A DNA stretch of 64,000 nucleotides. Origin: Rhodococcus globerulus NBRC 14531. GTDB lineage: Bacteria > Actinomycetota > Actinomycetes > Mycobacteriales > Mycobacteriaceae. Both the position numbers and the translations under genes were made by a program. Positions within the stretch are counted from its first letter, which is position 1; each line of letters opens with the position of its first letter. The DNA lies in NCBI RefSeq assembly GCF_001894805.1, contig NZ_BCWX01000002.1, forward strand, positions 1,240,001 through 1,304,000, read 5' to 3'. Positions 1 to 7,930 of the stretch are shown piece after piece. Below the pieces are notes generated by a model. That model was given only the letters and a program-made list of their open reading frames with translations, ran no database searches and had not been told where the DNA came from.

Positions 1-413
1 AGGTCCACATCCTCCGGACCCAATTCCAGTGTGGCGAAGGCAATTTCGATGTCGTCGACGTGATCGATCGACAGGTACACTGCACGCGACTGGCGGTAGT
101 CTTGTGACCACTGCTCGATCGCGTCCCCGATGGTCGGGTCGTACACGACGGGTAACAATTCCGAGAGGTGATCCGCAATCACGCGGTAGTACAAGACTTC
201 GTTGCGCTCGTGGAGCGAATCGAGGTAGATGTACTTCGCGAGATCCGTTGACTGCTTTTGCAACTGTGCGTATGAGCGTCTCGCCTGCTGATCAAGGGTC
301 TCGACCGCTGATGGCAACCGCCCTACCAGGCCAAGTGATGCACGCTCCTCTTGCGTGAATGCAGTTCCCCGGTTCACCGCATCGTCGCGAAGAATCTTCT
401 TTGCTTCATCCAT
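1..413 (-). CDS. NAD-dependent malic enzyme, N-terminal part (runs off the window)
   Basis: Oxidative decarboxylation of malate to pyruvate with reduction of NAD(P), in the cytoplasm. The minus strand reads from ATG at 413 through 137 codons to the window edge with no stop. The N-terminus carries the malic-enzyme pattern: GTAFTQEER, LGLVGRLP, a KYIYLDSLHERNE block and the LLPVVYDPTIGDA block that leads into the active-site region. The start is supported by a GGGGGAG ribosome site at about 415-421. The catalytic Lys and the NAD-binding half lie outside the window, so cofactor preference cannot be read. No associated operon gene is seen upstream. Confidence 0.9.
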   Translation of the reverse strand, partial: MDEAKKILRDDAVNRGTAFTQEERASLGLVGRLPSAVETLDQQARRSYAQLQKQSTDLAKYIYLDSLHERNEVLYYRVIADHLSELLPVVYDPTIGDAIEQWSQDYRQSRAVYLSIDHVDDIEIAFATLELGPEDVD

Positions 414-790
414 GCTCTCCCCCATCCGTCGGGAGGACCGCCAGTGGACCCTTCAGGTGACAGTCCGGCGCCAATGACTGACCTCAATTGGAGTCAAATC
501 TAACCCCGCAGTCGCTGCGCTGCCCACAGGTTGACTGAACTGTCCCGGCTGGCGTATCAGGGTTGCTCGCAGTGTGAACGCCACCTCTTCGGATTCGGCA
601 GCTGACCAATCTGTCTGCGCCTCCATACTGACGATCTGGCCTTACACCTGACAAGGATGGAAGGCCACATCGATGCGTTGATCTGTTGAGACCAAGATCG
701 AATCTGGGACTGTCTCGCCGATCACTGCACCAGAACCGAGCGAATCTGGGACGGATCCGCCCAGCGGGCAGCTGCCGAGTGCTGCTCCGG
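414..790. other. Intergenic stretch, no supported gene
   Basis: About 375 bases between the malic enzyme start and the stop of the leftward small membrane protein. Open frames here have no recognisable protein pattern and lack ribosome sites. It should hold the malic enzyme promoter; I do not see a convincing hexamer pair or a stable hairpin. Confidence 0.5.
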
Positions 791-1195
791 TCATTCGCTT
801 CGTTCATCGAGAGCTGCGTCGACGAGATCCGCAGCGACCTTCAATCCGAGACCCCGATGTTGTTCACGCAACGCCTTGATCGCCGAGATCCGGTCCGTTG
901 TCGATTCGATCGCCGACTCCACATCCAAGAACGGAACATCCTCGGGTGCAACAAACGTGTGATCAGGCTTGGTTCCTCGGGCCAAACGCTTGCGCCACAT
1001 AGCGACGGCATTAACCGCGAAGGAAACGATGCCTCCCACTACGACTACGACGACAACCCAGTTCCACACTGAGGGGTGTTCGGCAGCCTGACCCACGCGG
1101 GAAGGAAGAACAGAGAGGGAGAATCCGATTGTGGCGACCGTAGCTGCCCATCGCTGAACGACCTCACTGTCGAGCAACCGCACGATCTTCGACAC
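791..1195 (-). CDS. Small membrane protein with ribosomal L7/L12 C-terminal-like tail
   Basis: A protein of about 134 residues. Two hydrophobic segments are visible, a short one near the N-terminus and a strong one (WNWVVVVVVVGGIVSFAVNAV), followed by a basic stretch and a soluble tail. The tail ends in RISAIKALREQHRGLGLKVA followed by ADLVDAA, which resembles the helix-turn of the L7/L12 C-terminal domain (IKxVRExTGLGLKEAKDLV). Function is unknown; a membrane-anchored protein-interaction domain is inference. GTG at 1195 is preferred because AAGGGGG lies five bases before it; an upstream in-frame ATG at 1213 is possible (140 residues). Transcribed alone, leftward. Confidence 0.7.
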   Translation of the reverse strand: MSKIVRLLDSEVVQRWAATVATIGFSLSVLPSRVGQAAEHPSVWNWVVVVVVVGGIVSFAVNAVAMWRKRLARGTKPDHTFVAPEDVPFLDVESAIESTTDRISAIKALREQHRGLGLKVAADLVDAALDERSE

Positions 1196-2018
1196 TTCAT
1201 CCCCCTTGGTCATCCCCGCACAACATCAACGAAGTGTCTCAACACTAAGTGCCTCAGGAAGAAACGATTAATGGACGCAGTGGCTTCGAAAGGAACACCG
1301 ATCAATTCCCGGACTCCAGGTTCAGCAGTCAGACAGGGGAACGACTCGGTGATCACGCTTTCGCCGAGCGTGCAGTCGTCTTCTGAAACCGACAACATGC
1401 CTTGGGGATATTTCAGCAGATCTGTGCGATTTAGTGTCCGACAAAGATGTGTCGACGGGTAGACCGGATCCACCGATCGCGACGAACTCTAGCCGTGTCG
1501 GCTGTCGAGGACACGACCCTGTCGCCGCGAGAGAATCTCCGCCGCCGCGACACTTCGTACCAAAGCATCTGCGGACGCACGTGATCGATCCACGCCAATT
1601 CTTCTGTCCTGCAACGAAAATCTGGTCGGTCGGTCGACTAAATTTGAACCTCGAAACAGTCGATTCCGCGCCATTTCTCACCCTCAACGGGCACATTTCG
1701 GGCCATTGAAGACCGTCATCGTTATGACATACATCACATTTCAGGTTGATTCTGTAACGCTTTGCGGGCCCGAATAACGGCGATCGACCTGCAATAACAC
1801 CTTCTGATGCACATACGTTGCACAAACAGGCACCGACACGCCTACCCGTGACCAATCCGTGATAGTCCCCTACCTTGGAGTGAGCCCAAGCAGCCGGGCA
1901 TTACCGGATCGCCACCGCCAGCCCCACCCCGTGATTCGGATTCGACAACATCCCTTTGTGGTGGGAGCTGAGACGGTCACCGTCCTCCGCTGGCGGAAAT
2001 TGAAAGGAATTCATTTAC
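1196..2018. other. Long intergenic region upstream of the Rpf gene
   Basis: About 820 bases between divergent genes. Open frames on both strands have no recognisable pattern and poor starts. Such a long leader is common upstream of actinobacterial rpf genes, some of which carry a c-di-AMP (ydaO-type) riboswitch, but I could not find the conserved riboswitch core here. A small hairpin (CACGCT/AGCGTG) sits near 1354-1371. Nothing else can be supported. Confidence 0.4.
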
Positions 2019-2351
2019 ATGAAGAACAACACTGTTACTCGCGTCCTTGCTTCCGTCGCTACCGCCGGCGCGCTCACTGCCGGAGTCTTCGGCCTGAGCA
2101 CCGGCACCGCATCTGCTGCCGGCCACGACTGGTCGGGCGTCGCAGAATGCGAATCGTCGGGCAACTGGGGCGCGAACACCGGCAATGGCTACTACGGCGG
2201 ACTCCAGTTCAGTCAGAGCACGTGGCAGGCCTACGGCGGCTCGGGCAGTGCACACACCGCCAGCCAGGCAGAACAGGAACGTGTCGCGGAAAACGTCCTC
2301 GCAGGTCAGGGTGCCGGCGCATGGCCGGTGTGCGGACAGTACCTGCGCTGA
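2019..2351 (+). CDS. Resuscitation-promoting factor (Rpf), short secreted form
   Basis: Secreted muralytic transglycosylase-like protein that cleaves peptidoglycan and promotes regrowth of dormant actinobacteria. The 110-residue product has a signal peptide (KNNTVTR, hydrophobic core, ASA-A cleavage near residue 33-34) followed directly by one Rpf domain: HDWSGVAECESSGNW, GYYGGLQFSQSTW and a terminal WPVCGQYL. Glu45 matches the family catalytic Glu; Cys44 and the C-terminal Cys would form the conserved disulphide. There is no LysM, G5 or DUF348 domain, so it resembles the small RpfC/D/E types. Ribosome site AAAGGAA near 2001. A strong hairpin follows the stop. Confidence 0.95.
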   Translation: MKNNTVTRVLASVATAGALTAGVFGLSTGTASAAGHDWSGVAECESSGNWGANTGNGYYGGLQFSQSTWQAYGGSGSAHTASQAEQERVAENVLAGQGAGAWPVCGQYLR

Positions 2352-2378
2352 TCCCCACCCCTTACGTATTGCGTCGCT

Positions 2379-2412
2379 GCCCGGTGACCGTCGAATCCGA
2401 CGGTCACCGGGC
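2379..2412 (+). terminator. Terminator hairpin after rpf
   Basis: Perfect 15-bp stem (GCCCGGTGACCGTCG at 2379-2393 with its complement at 2398-2412), 4-base loop AATC, then AGTTTCGTTCT. It starts 28 bases after the Rpf stop. Confidence 0.8.
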
Positions 2413-2530
2413 AGTTTCGTTCTACCGACATCTCGTCTCGGGAGAGTCGCAAGTGATATTCAGCGTCGTGGCGCGTCGACACTGTCCGATTGCCGACGGG
2501 TCACCGACTGCGTCGACGGAGCAATTCAAC

Positions 2531-2560
2531 GCACGCTAGAATCACTTAGCGTGCGCTAGA
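2531..2560. promoter_or_regulatory. Dyad upstream of acyl-CoA dehydrogenase, possible operator
   Basis: GCACGCTA (2531-2538) and TAGCGTGC (2547-2554) form an inverted repeat with an 8-base spacer, and CGCTAGA is directly repeated at 2534 and 2554. It lies about 200 bases before the acyl-CoA dehydrogenase start. The A/T-ending arms and lack of a T run make an operator more likely than a terminator; the binding protein is unknown. Confidence 0.4.
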
Positions 2561-2763
2561 TAGGGTGGCCGTGACTGGATGAGATTCATGGCCGACCCCA
2601 GGTAAGGATGTGCCGATCAGTCGGCCCGAACTTTAAACGGGGGTTCGGTTTGCCGTCCGTACCACCTTGTTCGAGTTACCTTCCGCTACAACGCAATCAC
2701 CCGGCCCAGGCCGGGTTTCAGAAACACCCTACGTGTCAACACCGAGACTGAGGCAGATACCCG

Positions 2764-3921
2764 ATGCAACGCAAGCACTACGAAGCCGATCATGAGGACT
2801 ACCGCGCAACCGTCCGCGAATTCCTGGCCCGTGAGATCGAACCTCACTACGCGAGGTGGGAAGAGGATCGGCTCATCGACCGCAGTGCGTGGCTCGCCGC
2901 CGGCGCGTCCGGCATCCTCGGCCTCAGTGTTCCCGAAGAGTACGGCGGTGCGGGCGTCACCGACTATCGGTTCCGGAATGTTGTTTTCGAGGAGATCGCC
3001 CGCACGGCCACTACATCGTTCGGCTCCGGGTTGAGCGTGCACGACGACATCGTCATCCCGTACGTCCTGCATCTGGGCACGGAAGAGCAGAAGGCCCGCT
3101 GGCTGCCCCGGATGGCGAGTGGTGAGGTGATCGGCGCAATCGCGATGACCGAACCCGGCGCTGGGTCGGATCTGCAAGGAGTTCGGACTTCTGCGGTACG
3201 GGACGGCGACGAGTGGGTGATCAACGGCCAGAAGACGTTCATTACCAATGGGATCCACTCCGATTTTGTGATCGTCGTGTGCCGGACCGACCCCGAGGCG
3301 GGGTCGAGGGGCTTCTCTCTGATTGCCGTTGAACGTGACACTCCCGGATTCACCCGCGGGCGCAAGCTCCACAAGGTCGGACTGGCTGCTCAGGACACTG
3401 CAGAACTGGTCTTCGAGAACGTGCGCGTTCGCGCCGACAACCTGCTCGGTACCGAAGGAAAGGGATTCCTTCATCTGATGGAGAACCTGCCGCTCGAGCG
3501 GATCTCCATTGCAGTGTCTGCAATCGTGGCTGCCCGCGCTGCCTACGAGTGGACCAAGAACTACGTGTTCGAGCGAAAGGCATTCGGAAAGCCGATCGGC
3601 GATCTGCAGAACACCCGGTTTGCCCTTGCGGAGATGCGCACGGAGATCGAGGTCACCGAATCGCACATCGACCGCGCCGTTCTCGCACTGAATGCCGGTG
3701 AGCTCACGGCAGTGGACGCGTCGATGAGCAAGTGGTGGGCGACCGAACTTCAGAAGCGTGTTGTCGACCGCTGCGTGCAGTTGCATGGTGGGTACGGGTA
3801 CATGATGGAGTACCCGATCGGCCGCGCCTACGTCGACTCCAGGATCCAGACCATCTACGGCGGCACTACCGAGATCATGAAGGAAATCATCGGCCGGGAC
3901 ATCGCCGCAGAGTTTCGGTGA
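2764..3921 (+). CDS. Acyl-CoA dehydrogenase (FadE family)
   Basis: FAD-dependent alpha,beta-dehydrogenation of an acyl-CoA, the first step of beta-oxidation, in the cytoplasm. At 385 residues it is the usual length. The N-terminal helical domain (LGLSVPEEYGGAG near 60), the middle FAD/substrate loop (AMTEPGAGSDLQGV and WVINGQKTFITNG) and the C-terminal signature (LHGGYGYMMEYPIGRAYVDS, IYGGTTEIMKEIIGRDI) are all present; the Glu in GGTTEI is at the usual catalytic-base position. Monocistronic by context, with a dyad upstream and a hairpin downstream. Substrate chain length cannot be read. Confidence 0.93.
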   Translation: MQRKHYEADHEDYRATVREFLAREIEPHYARWEEDRLIDRSAWLAAGASGILGLSVPEEYGGAGVTDYRFRNVVFEEIARTATTSFGSGLSVHDDIVIPYVLHLGTEEQKARWLPRMASGEVIGAIAMTEPGAGSDLQGVRTSAVRDGDEWVINGQKTFITNGIHSDFVIVVCRTDPEAGSRGFSLIAVERDTPGFTRGRKLHKVGLAAQDTAELVFENVRVRADNLLGTEGKGFLHLMENLPLERISIAVSAIVAARAAYEWTKNYVFERKAFGKPIGDLQNTRFALAEMRTEIEVTESHIDRAVLALNAGELTAVDASMSKWWATELQKRVVDRCVQLHGGYGYMMEYPIGRAYVDSRIQTIYGGTTEIMKEIIGRDIAAEFR

Positions 3922-3975
3922 CACCTTGTCCCGCAACGAGATCGACTGATGCGCACGACGCTCACGTGACCACGG

Positions 3976-4013
3976 ATCGATCCTCACGGTGAATCCACAC
4001 CGTGAGGATCGAT
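3976..4013. terminator. Bidirectional terminator between convergent genes
   Basis: A 16-bp perfect stem (ATCGATCCTCACGGTG and complement) with a 6-base loop AATCCA lies between the acyl-CoA dehydrogenase stop and the stop of the leftward TetR gene, so it can serve both. Confidence 0.75.
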
Positions 4014-4034
4014 GCGCGAGGGCTATGTGGAGGG

Positions 4035-4676
4035 CTATGTGGAGGCAACGTCGAGGCCGAGCGCCCCGATGCACATCTGATCGAGGGTATCGAGCAAGAT
4101 CTCCTCATCTGCTTCGTCGCCCTGAACGAGCCACAAATACAGCGTGTGGTCGACCATCGCGGACATGGCGCGGGCAGCCATCACCGGATCGAGTGACTCA
4201 CGAACGTGGCCTTGGTCCTGCCACCGAGCGATTGCACGGGATGTTCGCTCGATCAGTTGTCGACGATGCTCGTGCCGAAGTGCGCGAAATTCGGCATTGA
4301 AGGTCGCGACCTGCTCGACGATGGCCATCAACTTCGCGTTTCTGCGATATGCCTGGTAGTACAACCGGTTGGTTGCGATGAGCCTGGCGGTCGGCGACAG
4401 GTCGGAGTCGAGAGGTTCACGGCGGTGTACGTCCTCGAAGAGCCGGATGCTCAGCTCCTGGAACACATCGTCTTTCGACTCGAAGTACCGGTAGAACGTC
4501 CCGTAGGAGACGGAGGCTTCCTGGACTATCTGCTCGACTCGAGTGTCGAGAAACCCGACCTCCTCGAAGACCTTGCGCGCTGCATCGAGCAAACCGTCGC
4601 GCGTCTTTCGACCCCGCGCGGTCAGGGTGTCAGCGGGTGGCGGTACGGAAGGTGTACTGGCAGATGACTTGCTCAC
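4035..4676 (-). CDS. TetR-family transcriptional regulator
   Basis: One-component repressor of about 213 residues. The N-terminal helix-turn-helix is clear: LLDAARKVFEEVGFLDTRV, IVQEASVSYGTFYRYFESKD; the rest is a ligand-binding helical domain with no obvious family signature. GTG at 4676 is chosen because a TTGACA-N17-GACACT promoter ends seven bases before it, predicting a leaderless mRNA; no ribosome site precedes it. A perfect palindrome covers the -35. It is the last gene of the leftward SnoaL/dehydrogenase/phosphotransferase run but also has this own promoter. Autorepression and control of the divergent unit at 7.8 kb are inferred from the shared palindrome. Confidence 0.88.
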   Translation of the reverse strand: MSKSSASTPSVPPPADTLTARGRKTRDGLLDAARKVFEEVGFLDTRVEQIVQEASVSYGTFYRYFESKDDVFQELSIRLFEDVHRREPLDSDLSPTARLIATNRLYYQAYRRNAKLMAIVEQVATFNAEFRALRHEHRRQLIERTSRAIARWQDQGHVRESLDPVMAARAMSAMVDHTLYLWLVQGDEADEEILLDTLDQMCIGALGLDVAST

Positions 4677-4683
4677 CCTCGTG

Positions 4684-4719
4684 AGTGTCCAATAAACTGA
4701 CATGACTGTCAAGTCATGT
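4684..4719 (-). promoter_or_regulatory. tetR promoter with palindromic operator
   Basis: ACATGACTGTCAAGTCATGT (4700-4719) has perfect 8-base arms. On the minus strand it contains TTGACA (4712-4707), followed after 17 bases by GACACT (4689-4684), ending seven bases before the GTG of tetR. The operator therefore masks the -35. A near-identical site lies at 7870-7887. Confidence 0.7.
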
Positions 4720-4794
4720 TCCCTCGGTGGACACACCCGCTCGACCCCTCCAGCGTAGCCACGTAGCACTGGAGGGGGTGAGCCTGGTCCGGGA

Positions 4795-6171
4795 TCAGGT
4801 CTGCGACGGACGGAGCACGTGGCGGGGGTTCGCCACCCGCAGCCGAGTGAGCACGGCAGTCGAGATCAACTGGCGGACGGCAGTATCCGCGTACGAGACG
4901 GCGCCGGTACGAATTCGATCGGCAAGATCTGCTTCCGATGTGCAATCGAGTGCTGCAAGCAATTCCGTCACCTCGCCTGTGCGATCTCCGGCACTGAGCT
5001 CCCGTCCCGCTATCCCCAGCAGGTTGACGCAGATGCGGAGCAGGTACCGCTCCCGTTCATGCGCCCCGTCAAGCACTGGGGCGACATCATCGCGAAGAGT
5101 GCCGGTGACGAGTTCGAGAATTTCCGACAAGCTCGGACGGTCGTGCACCGATGGCGCCGTGTCGTCCGGAGGCGATTCGATGTTGTCGAGCAGACCGAGA
5201 ATCAGGAGCAGGTCGTACTCCGACTCACACACTCGCCGCCCGATCGCGGCCAGTTCGATCGAGTTCTCGGCGCCGCTCAGATGCCTCTGCGACTGAAACT
5301 GACTCAGCACCAACCACCGCAGCGTGCCGTACGCCTCCCACCAGTGCAGTTCAGCTTCGGACGGCCGGATTCCCGCGGCGCGTTCATAACCGTCGAGCAA
5401 CTGTTCGCGCGTACCGATGCCCGCAACCGGCGGCTCCGCGCCGAACCGCCACGCACGCACGCAGAGCCAGCCGAGGTCTTCGATCGGATCACCCAGATGG
5501 GCGAGTTCCCAGTCCAGCACGCCGCGGATTCCCCCGCCGTCGACAAGCACGTTCCCGAGTCGAAAGTCGCCGTGTACCAGAGCATTCGGGCGCCTGGCAG
5601 GCCTATTCTCCCGAAGCCAGCGCAGTCCGACCTCAACGGCTGGGCGAGGTTGTTCCAAATCCCGGTACACGGCCTCGATCGCGTCCAGCGGGTCGCCGGC
5701 GTCGAGCATCCCGAGAGTGCCGGTGTCCGCACGGTGAATTTGTCCGAGCACGTAACCCATGTCCTCAGCGAGATGAGACCGCACCTCGTCGAACTCGGAA
5801 TCCCGCTGCAATTTCCGCGGGATCGACTCACCGACGATCATGTCCATCACCAGATACGGAGCATCGATGCCCGGTGCCGTGTCCCCTGATGCGAGGACGG
5901 TGGGAACCGGAACCCCGACGGCGGAGGCCGCCCGCAGGCATGCCACCTCTGCCCGCATCCGGTCTGCGTCGCCGTGCCCGGGTGGGTCCCGGCGCAGCAC
6001 TACGTCCTGCGATTGACCATCTACGCCCCGAACGTCGACCGCCCAGATCTGACGGCTCGCACCGCCGGTCAACTGTCGGGGTTCCCCGACAGTGATCTCG
6101 TCGCCGAAGGAGTCGCTCAGTGCGACGCGGATTCCGTCACCAAGGCTGCTGGCGGCATGAGTCACAGCCAT
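4795..6171 (-). CDS. Phosphotransferase-family protein (APH/choline-kinase fold) with C-terminal DUF6285-like domain
   Basis: Kinase-like protein of 458 residues that frequently accompanies acyl-CoA dehydrogenases in actinobacteria; the substrate is not established. The APH core shows a glycine loop region (LTGGASRQIWAV near 35), the catalytic loop VHGDFRLGNVLVD (near 195) and the metal-binding DWELAHLGDP (near 215). Residues beyond about 340 (SLSEILELVTGTLRDDVAPV, then LLRICVNLLGIAGREL) look like the DUF6285 domain often fused to this family. Its start overlaps the end of the upstream acyl-CoA dehydrogenase by 10 bases, so the two are translationally coupled and probably act together, plausibly in the ACAD10/11-like oxidation of hydroxyacyl-CoA (inference from family pairing). 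Confidence 0.85.
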   Translation of the reverse strand: MAVTHAASSLGDGIRVALSDSFGDEITVGEPRQLTGGASRQIWAVDVRGVDGQSQDVVLRRDPPGHGDADRMRAEVACLRAASAVGVPVPTVLASGDTAPGIDAPYLVMDMIVGESIPRKLQRDSEFDEVRSHLAEDMGYVLGQIHRADTGTLGMLDAGDPLDAIEAVYRDLEQPRPAVEVGLRWLRENRPARRPNALVHGDFRLGNVLVDGGGIRGVLDWELAHLGDPIEDLGWLCVRAWRFGAEPPVAGIGTREQLLDGYERAAGIRPSEAELHWWEAYGTLRWLVLSQFQSQRHLSGAENSIELAAIGRRVCESEYDLLLILGLLDNIESPPDDTAPSVHDRPSLSEILELVTGTLRDDVAPVLDGAHERERYLLRICVNLLGIAGRELSAGDRTGEVTELLAALDCTSEADLADRIRTGAVSYADTAVRQLISTAVLTRLRVANPRHVLRPSQT

Positions 6172-7346
6172 GGCGCTGCGCCTGGATCGCGCAGCAGTCG
6201 ACGTGCGGTCGACATGCGGTGCACCTCGTCCGGACCGTCGTAGACGCGCGCGTAACGTGCTTGTCGGTACATCCGTTCGAGCGGTGTGTCGGAGGTCAGT
6301 CCGAGTGCGCCATGCACCTGGATCGCGCGATCGACGACGTCGTGCAGCATCCGAGCACCCCAGAACTTCACCAAGCCGATCTGGATGCGAGCATCCTCGC
6401 CGGCATCCATCACACGGGCCGCGTCGAGGGTCATCAGGCGGGCTGCGTGTATCTGCGCTGCGGATTCCGCGATGTACCGGTGAATTTCGCCCTTCTCGGC
6501 GAGCAATGACCCGTGTACGTAGCGGGTGTTCGCGCGCTCACACATCAATTCGAATGCGCGCTGCGCCTGGCCGAGCCAGCGCATGCAGTGGAAGATCCGG
6601 CCGGGGCCCAGTCGGTCCTGAGCGACGACAAAGCCCTTACCCCGTTCGCCGAGGAGGTTGGCCGACGGAACGCGGACATCGGTGAGACGAACCTCGTAGT
6701 GGTCGCTGGGATCGTGCCCCATGGTCGGTATCGAGCGGACGATCTCGAATCCTGGCGTGTCGGTCGGCACGATGATCGCGCTGATCCGGGAATGCCGCGG
6801 CGTCGAATCCGGCTCGGTTCGAGCGAATACCGAGCAGTACCCCGCATCTGCCACCCCGGTGGTGAACCACTTGTGCCCGTTGATGACCCACGTGTCGCCG
6901 TCGAGTTCCGCGCGAGTCTCGATCAGCGTGGGATCGGAGCCAGCCGTGTCCGGTTCGGTCAAACCGACCGACGGCAGGAACTCCCCCGCGACGATCGGCG
7001 GGATCCATCGCTGCTTTTGTTCTTCGGTTCCATGCTTGTGCAGCATCAGAGTGTCCTGCATCGACACCGAGCCGACTGCCAGCTGGCCGAATTCGGATCT
7101 GCCGATGACTTCGTTGAGGAACACGAAGTCGAGGAAAGGAACTCCCCCACCGCCGACGTCTGCCGGGTGCCCGAGCGCCCACAGGTCCAGTTCCTTTGCG
7201 CGCGAGCGCAGTTGCCCGAGTGTTTTGTGTGCAACCTCGTCCTCTTTCGCGAGGACGGGTTCTGCGGGGATCACCTCGTCGTCGATGAATGCGCGCAACC
7301 GAGTGCGCAGTTCGGCGATATCGCCTTCGGGTTGGTTCACAGTCAT
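6162..7346 (-). CDS. Acyl-CoA dehydrogenase
   Basis: FAD-dependent acyl-CoA dehydrogenase of 394 residues. Visible motifs: PADVGGGGVPFLDFVF near 60, VGLTEPDTAGSDPTLIETRA and WVINGHKWFTTGV in the FAD/substrate middle domain, and IQVHGALGLTSDTPLERMYRQ with VYDGPDEVHR at the C-terminus. The GPDEVH ending and length match the FadE type paired with APH-like phosphotransferases. The ATG at 7346 has an AAGGAGG ribosome site; a longer in-frame extension to 7583 runs over the SnoaL gene and is rejected. It overlaps the SnoaL stop by 4 bases and the phosphotransferase start by 10, forming one leftward operon. Confidence 0.93.
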   Translation of the reverse strand: MTVNQPEGDIAELRTRLRAFIDDEVIPAEPVLAKEDEVAHKTLGQLRSRAKELDLWALGHPADVGGGGVPFLDFVFLNEVIGRSEFGQLAVGSVSMQDTLMLHKHGTEEQKQRWIPPIVAGEFLPSVGLTEPDTAGSDPTLIETRAELDGDTWVINGHKWFTTGVADAGYCSVFARTEPDSTPRHSRISAIIVPTDTPGFEIVRSIPTMGHDPSDHYEVRLTDVRVPSANLLGERGKGFVVAQDRLGPGRIFHCMRWLGQAQRAFELMCERANTRYVHGSLLAEKGEIHRYIAESAAQIHAARLMTLDAARVMDAGEDARIQIGLVKFWGARMLHDVVDRAIQVHGALGLTSDTPLERMYRQARYARVYDGPDEVHRMSTARRLLRDPGAAPWL

Positions 7347-7729
7347 GGGTGCCTCCTTGTGGCAGCAGCGAGTTGCAGGGGCCGGGTGGCGGCCGAGTCG
7401 ACGTACTCGTCGATCCGAGAGATCCGCCCATTCTCGACGCGGACGAACAGACTGGCCGGCACCTCGAGGGGGCCGTGTCCGGGGAGGGTGCCGCGTACGA
7501 CGTGCTGTTGCGCGAATCCGTCTGGCAGTACGTAGCGTCGGACGTCCTCGTAGCGAAAGTCTGCGAGAGTGCGGGAGAGCCACCGCAACGTGCGGAGGTT
7601 CTCCTCGACGGTCTGCTCCTGTCCGTCGTCGTTGTGCCAGATGCGCGCGTCCGGCGCATACAGTTCGGTGAGTGTCGCTTCATCGCCACCGGAGACTGCG
7701 GCGAAGAACCGATCTGCGAAGTCTTTCAT
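7343..7729 (-). CDS. SnoaL-like / nuclear transport factor 2-fold protein
   Basis: Small alpha+beta-barrel protein of 128 residues. Pattern: DFADRFFAAVSGGDEATLTE, YAPDARIWHNDDG and a C-terminal NGRISRIDEYVDS, the typical SnoaL ending. Such proteins act as ring-closing cyclases, isomerases or binding proteins; the role here is unknown. It is a paralogue of the proteins at 22044 and 23146, sharing the IWHN and DGF-QQH/RQH blocks. Start at 7729 (AGGAGA upstream) is preferred; an in-frame ATG at 7765 would extend it by 12 residues. First full gene of the leftward operon whose promoter carries the TetR-type palindrome. Confidence 0.85.
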   Translation of the reverse strand: MKDFADRFFAAVSGGDEATLTELYAPDARIWHNDDGQEQTVEENLRTLRWLSRTLADFRYEDVRRYVLPDGFAQQHVVRGTLPGHGPLEVPASLFVRVENGRISRIDEYVDSAATRPLQLAAATRRHP

Positions 7730-7754
7730 GCGAAAATGATTCTCCTCGAGGCAG

Positions 7755-7847
7755 TTACAACACACAAGCCATAACCGGGACGGAGAAATCCGTACGGTCC
7801 CCCACCTCGCCCGCCCTGAGTGAGGTGTTGACAGATGACTTACTCAT
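7755..7847 (-). CDS. Possible 30-residue leader peptide, or relic of a tetR start
   Basis: Minus-strand ATG at 7847 opens MSKSSVNTSLRAGEV and stops at 7755, 25 bases before the SnoaL ATG. The first residues match the start of the TetR protein at 4676 (V-SKSS-x-x-T), and the DNA around it matches the tetR promoter. It lies seven bases after a TTGACA-N17-GATAGT promoter, so a leaderless transcript would begin on this ATG. I read it as a duplicated 5' end of tetR that may now be a translated leader; no function is claimed. Confidence 0.35.
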   Translation of the reverse strand: MSKSSVNTSLRAGEVGDRTDFSVPVMACVL

Positions 7848-7853
7848 GGACAA

Positions 7854-7887
7854 ACTATCCAAGAACATGACATGACTGTCAAGTCAC
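7854..7887 (-). promoter_or_regulatory. Promoter and TetR-type operator of the SnoaL operon
   Basis: ACATGACTGTCAAGTCAC (7870-7887) repeats 17 of 18 bases of the tetR palindrome. On the minus strand TTGACA (7882-7877) and GATAGT (7859-7854) are 17 bases apart, a good sigma-A-type promoter. The site also lies just upstream of the rightward VOC gene, so one operator could control both directions. Confidence 0.65.
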
Positions 7888-7930
7888 TTTATGGTCCCGC
7901 TCTCACCGATTCACCCCAGAAAGGCCCGCA

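Noticed and set aside
1322-1855. 177-codon minus-strand frame in the Rpf upstream region
   Set aside because: Composition is Arg/Cys/Ser-rich as in random GC-rich frames, there is no ribosome site, and it overlaps other equally long frames with no family pattern.
1700-2018. c-di-AMP (ydaO-type) riboswitch upstream of rpf
   Set aside because: Expected from other actinobacterial rpf genes, but the conserved core segments were not found in this leader.
2686-4074. 462-codon minus-strand frame opposite the acyl-CoA dehydrogenase
   Set aside because: It mirrors the real gene on the plus strand, whose motifs are complete; a codon-bias shadow.
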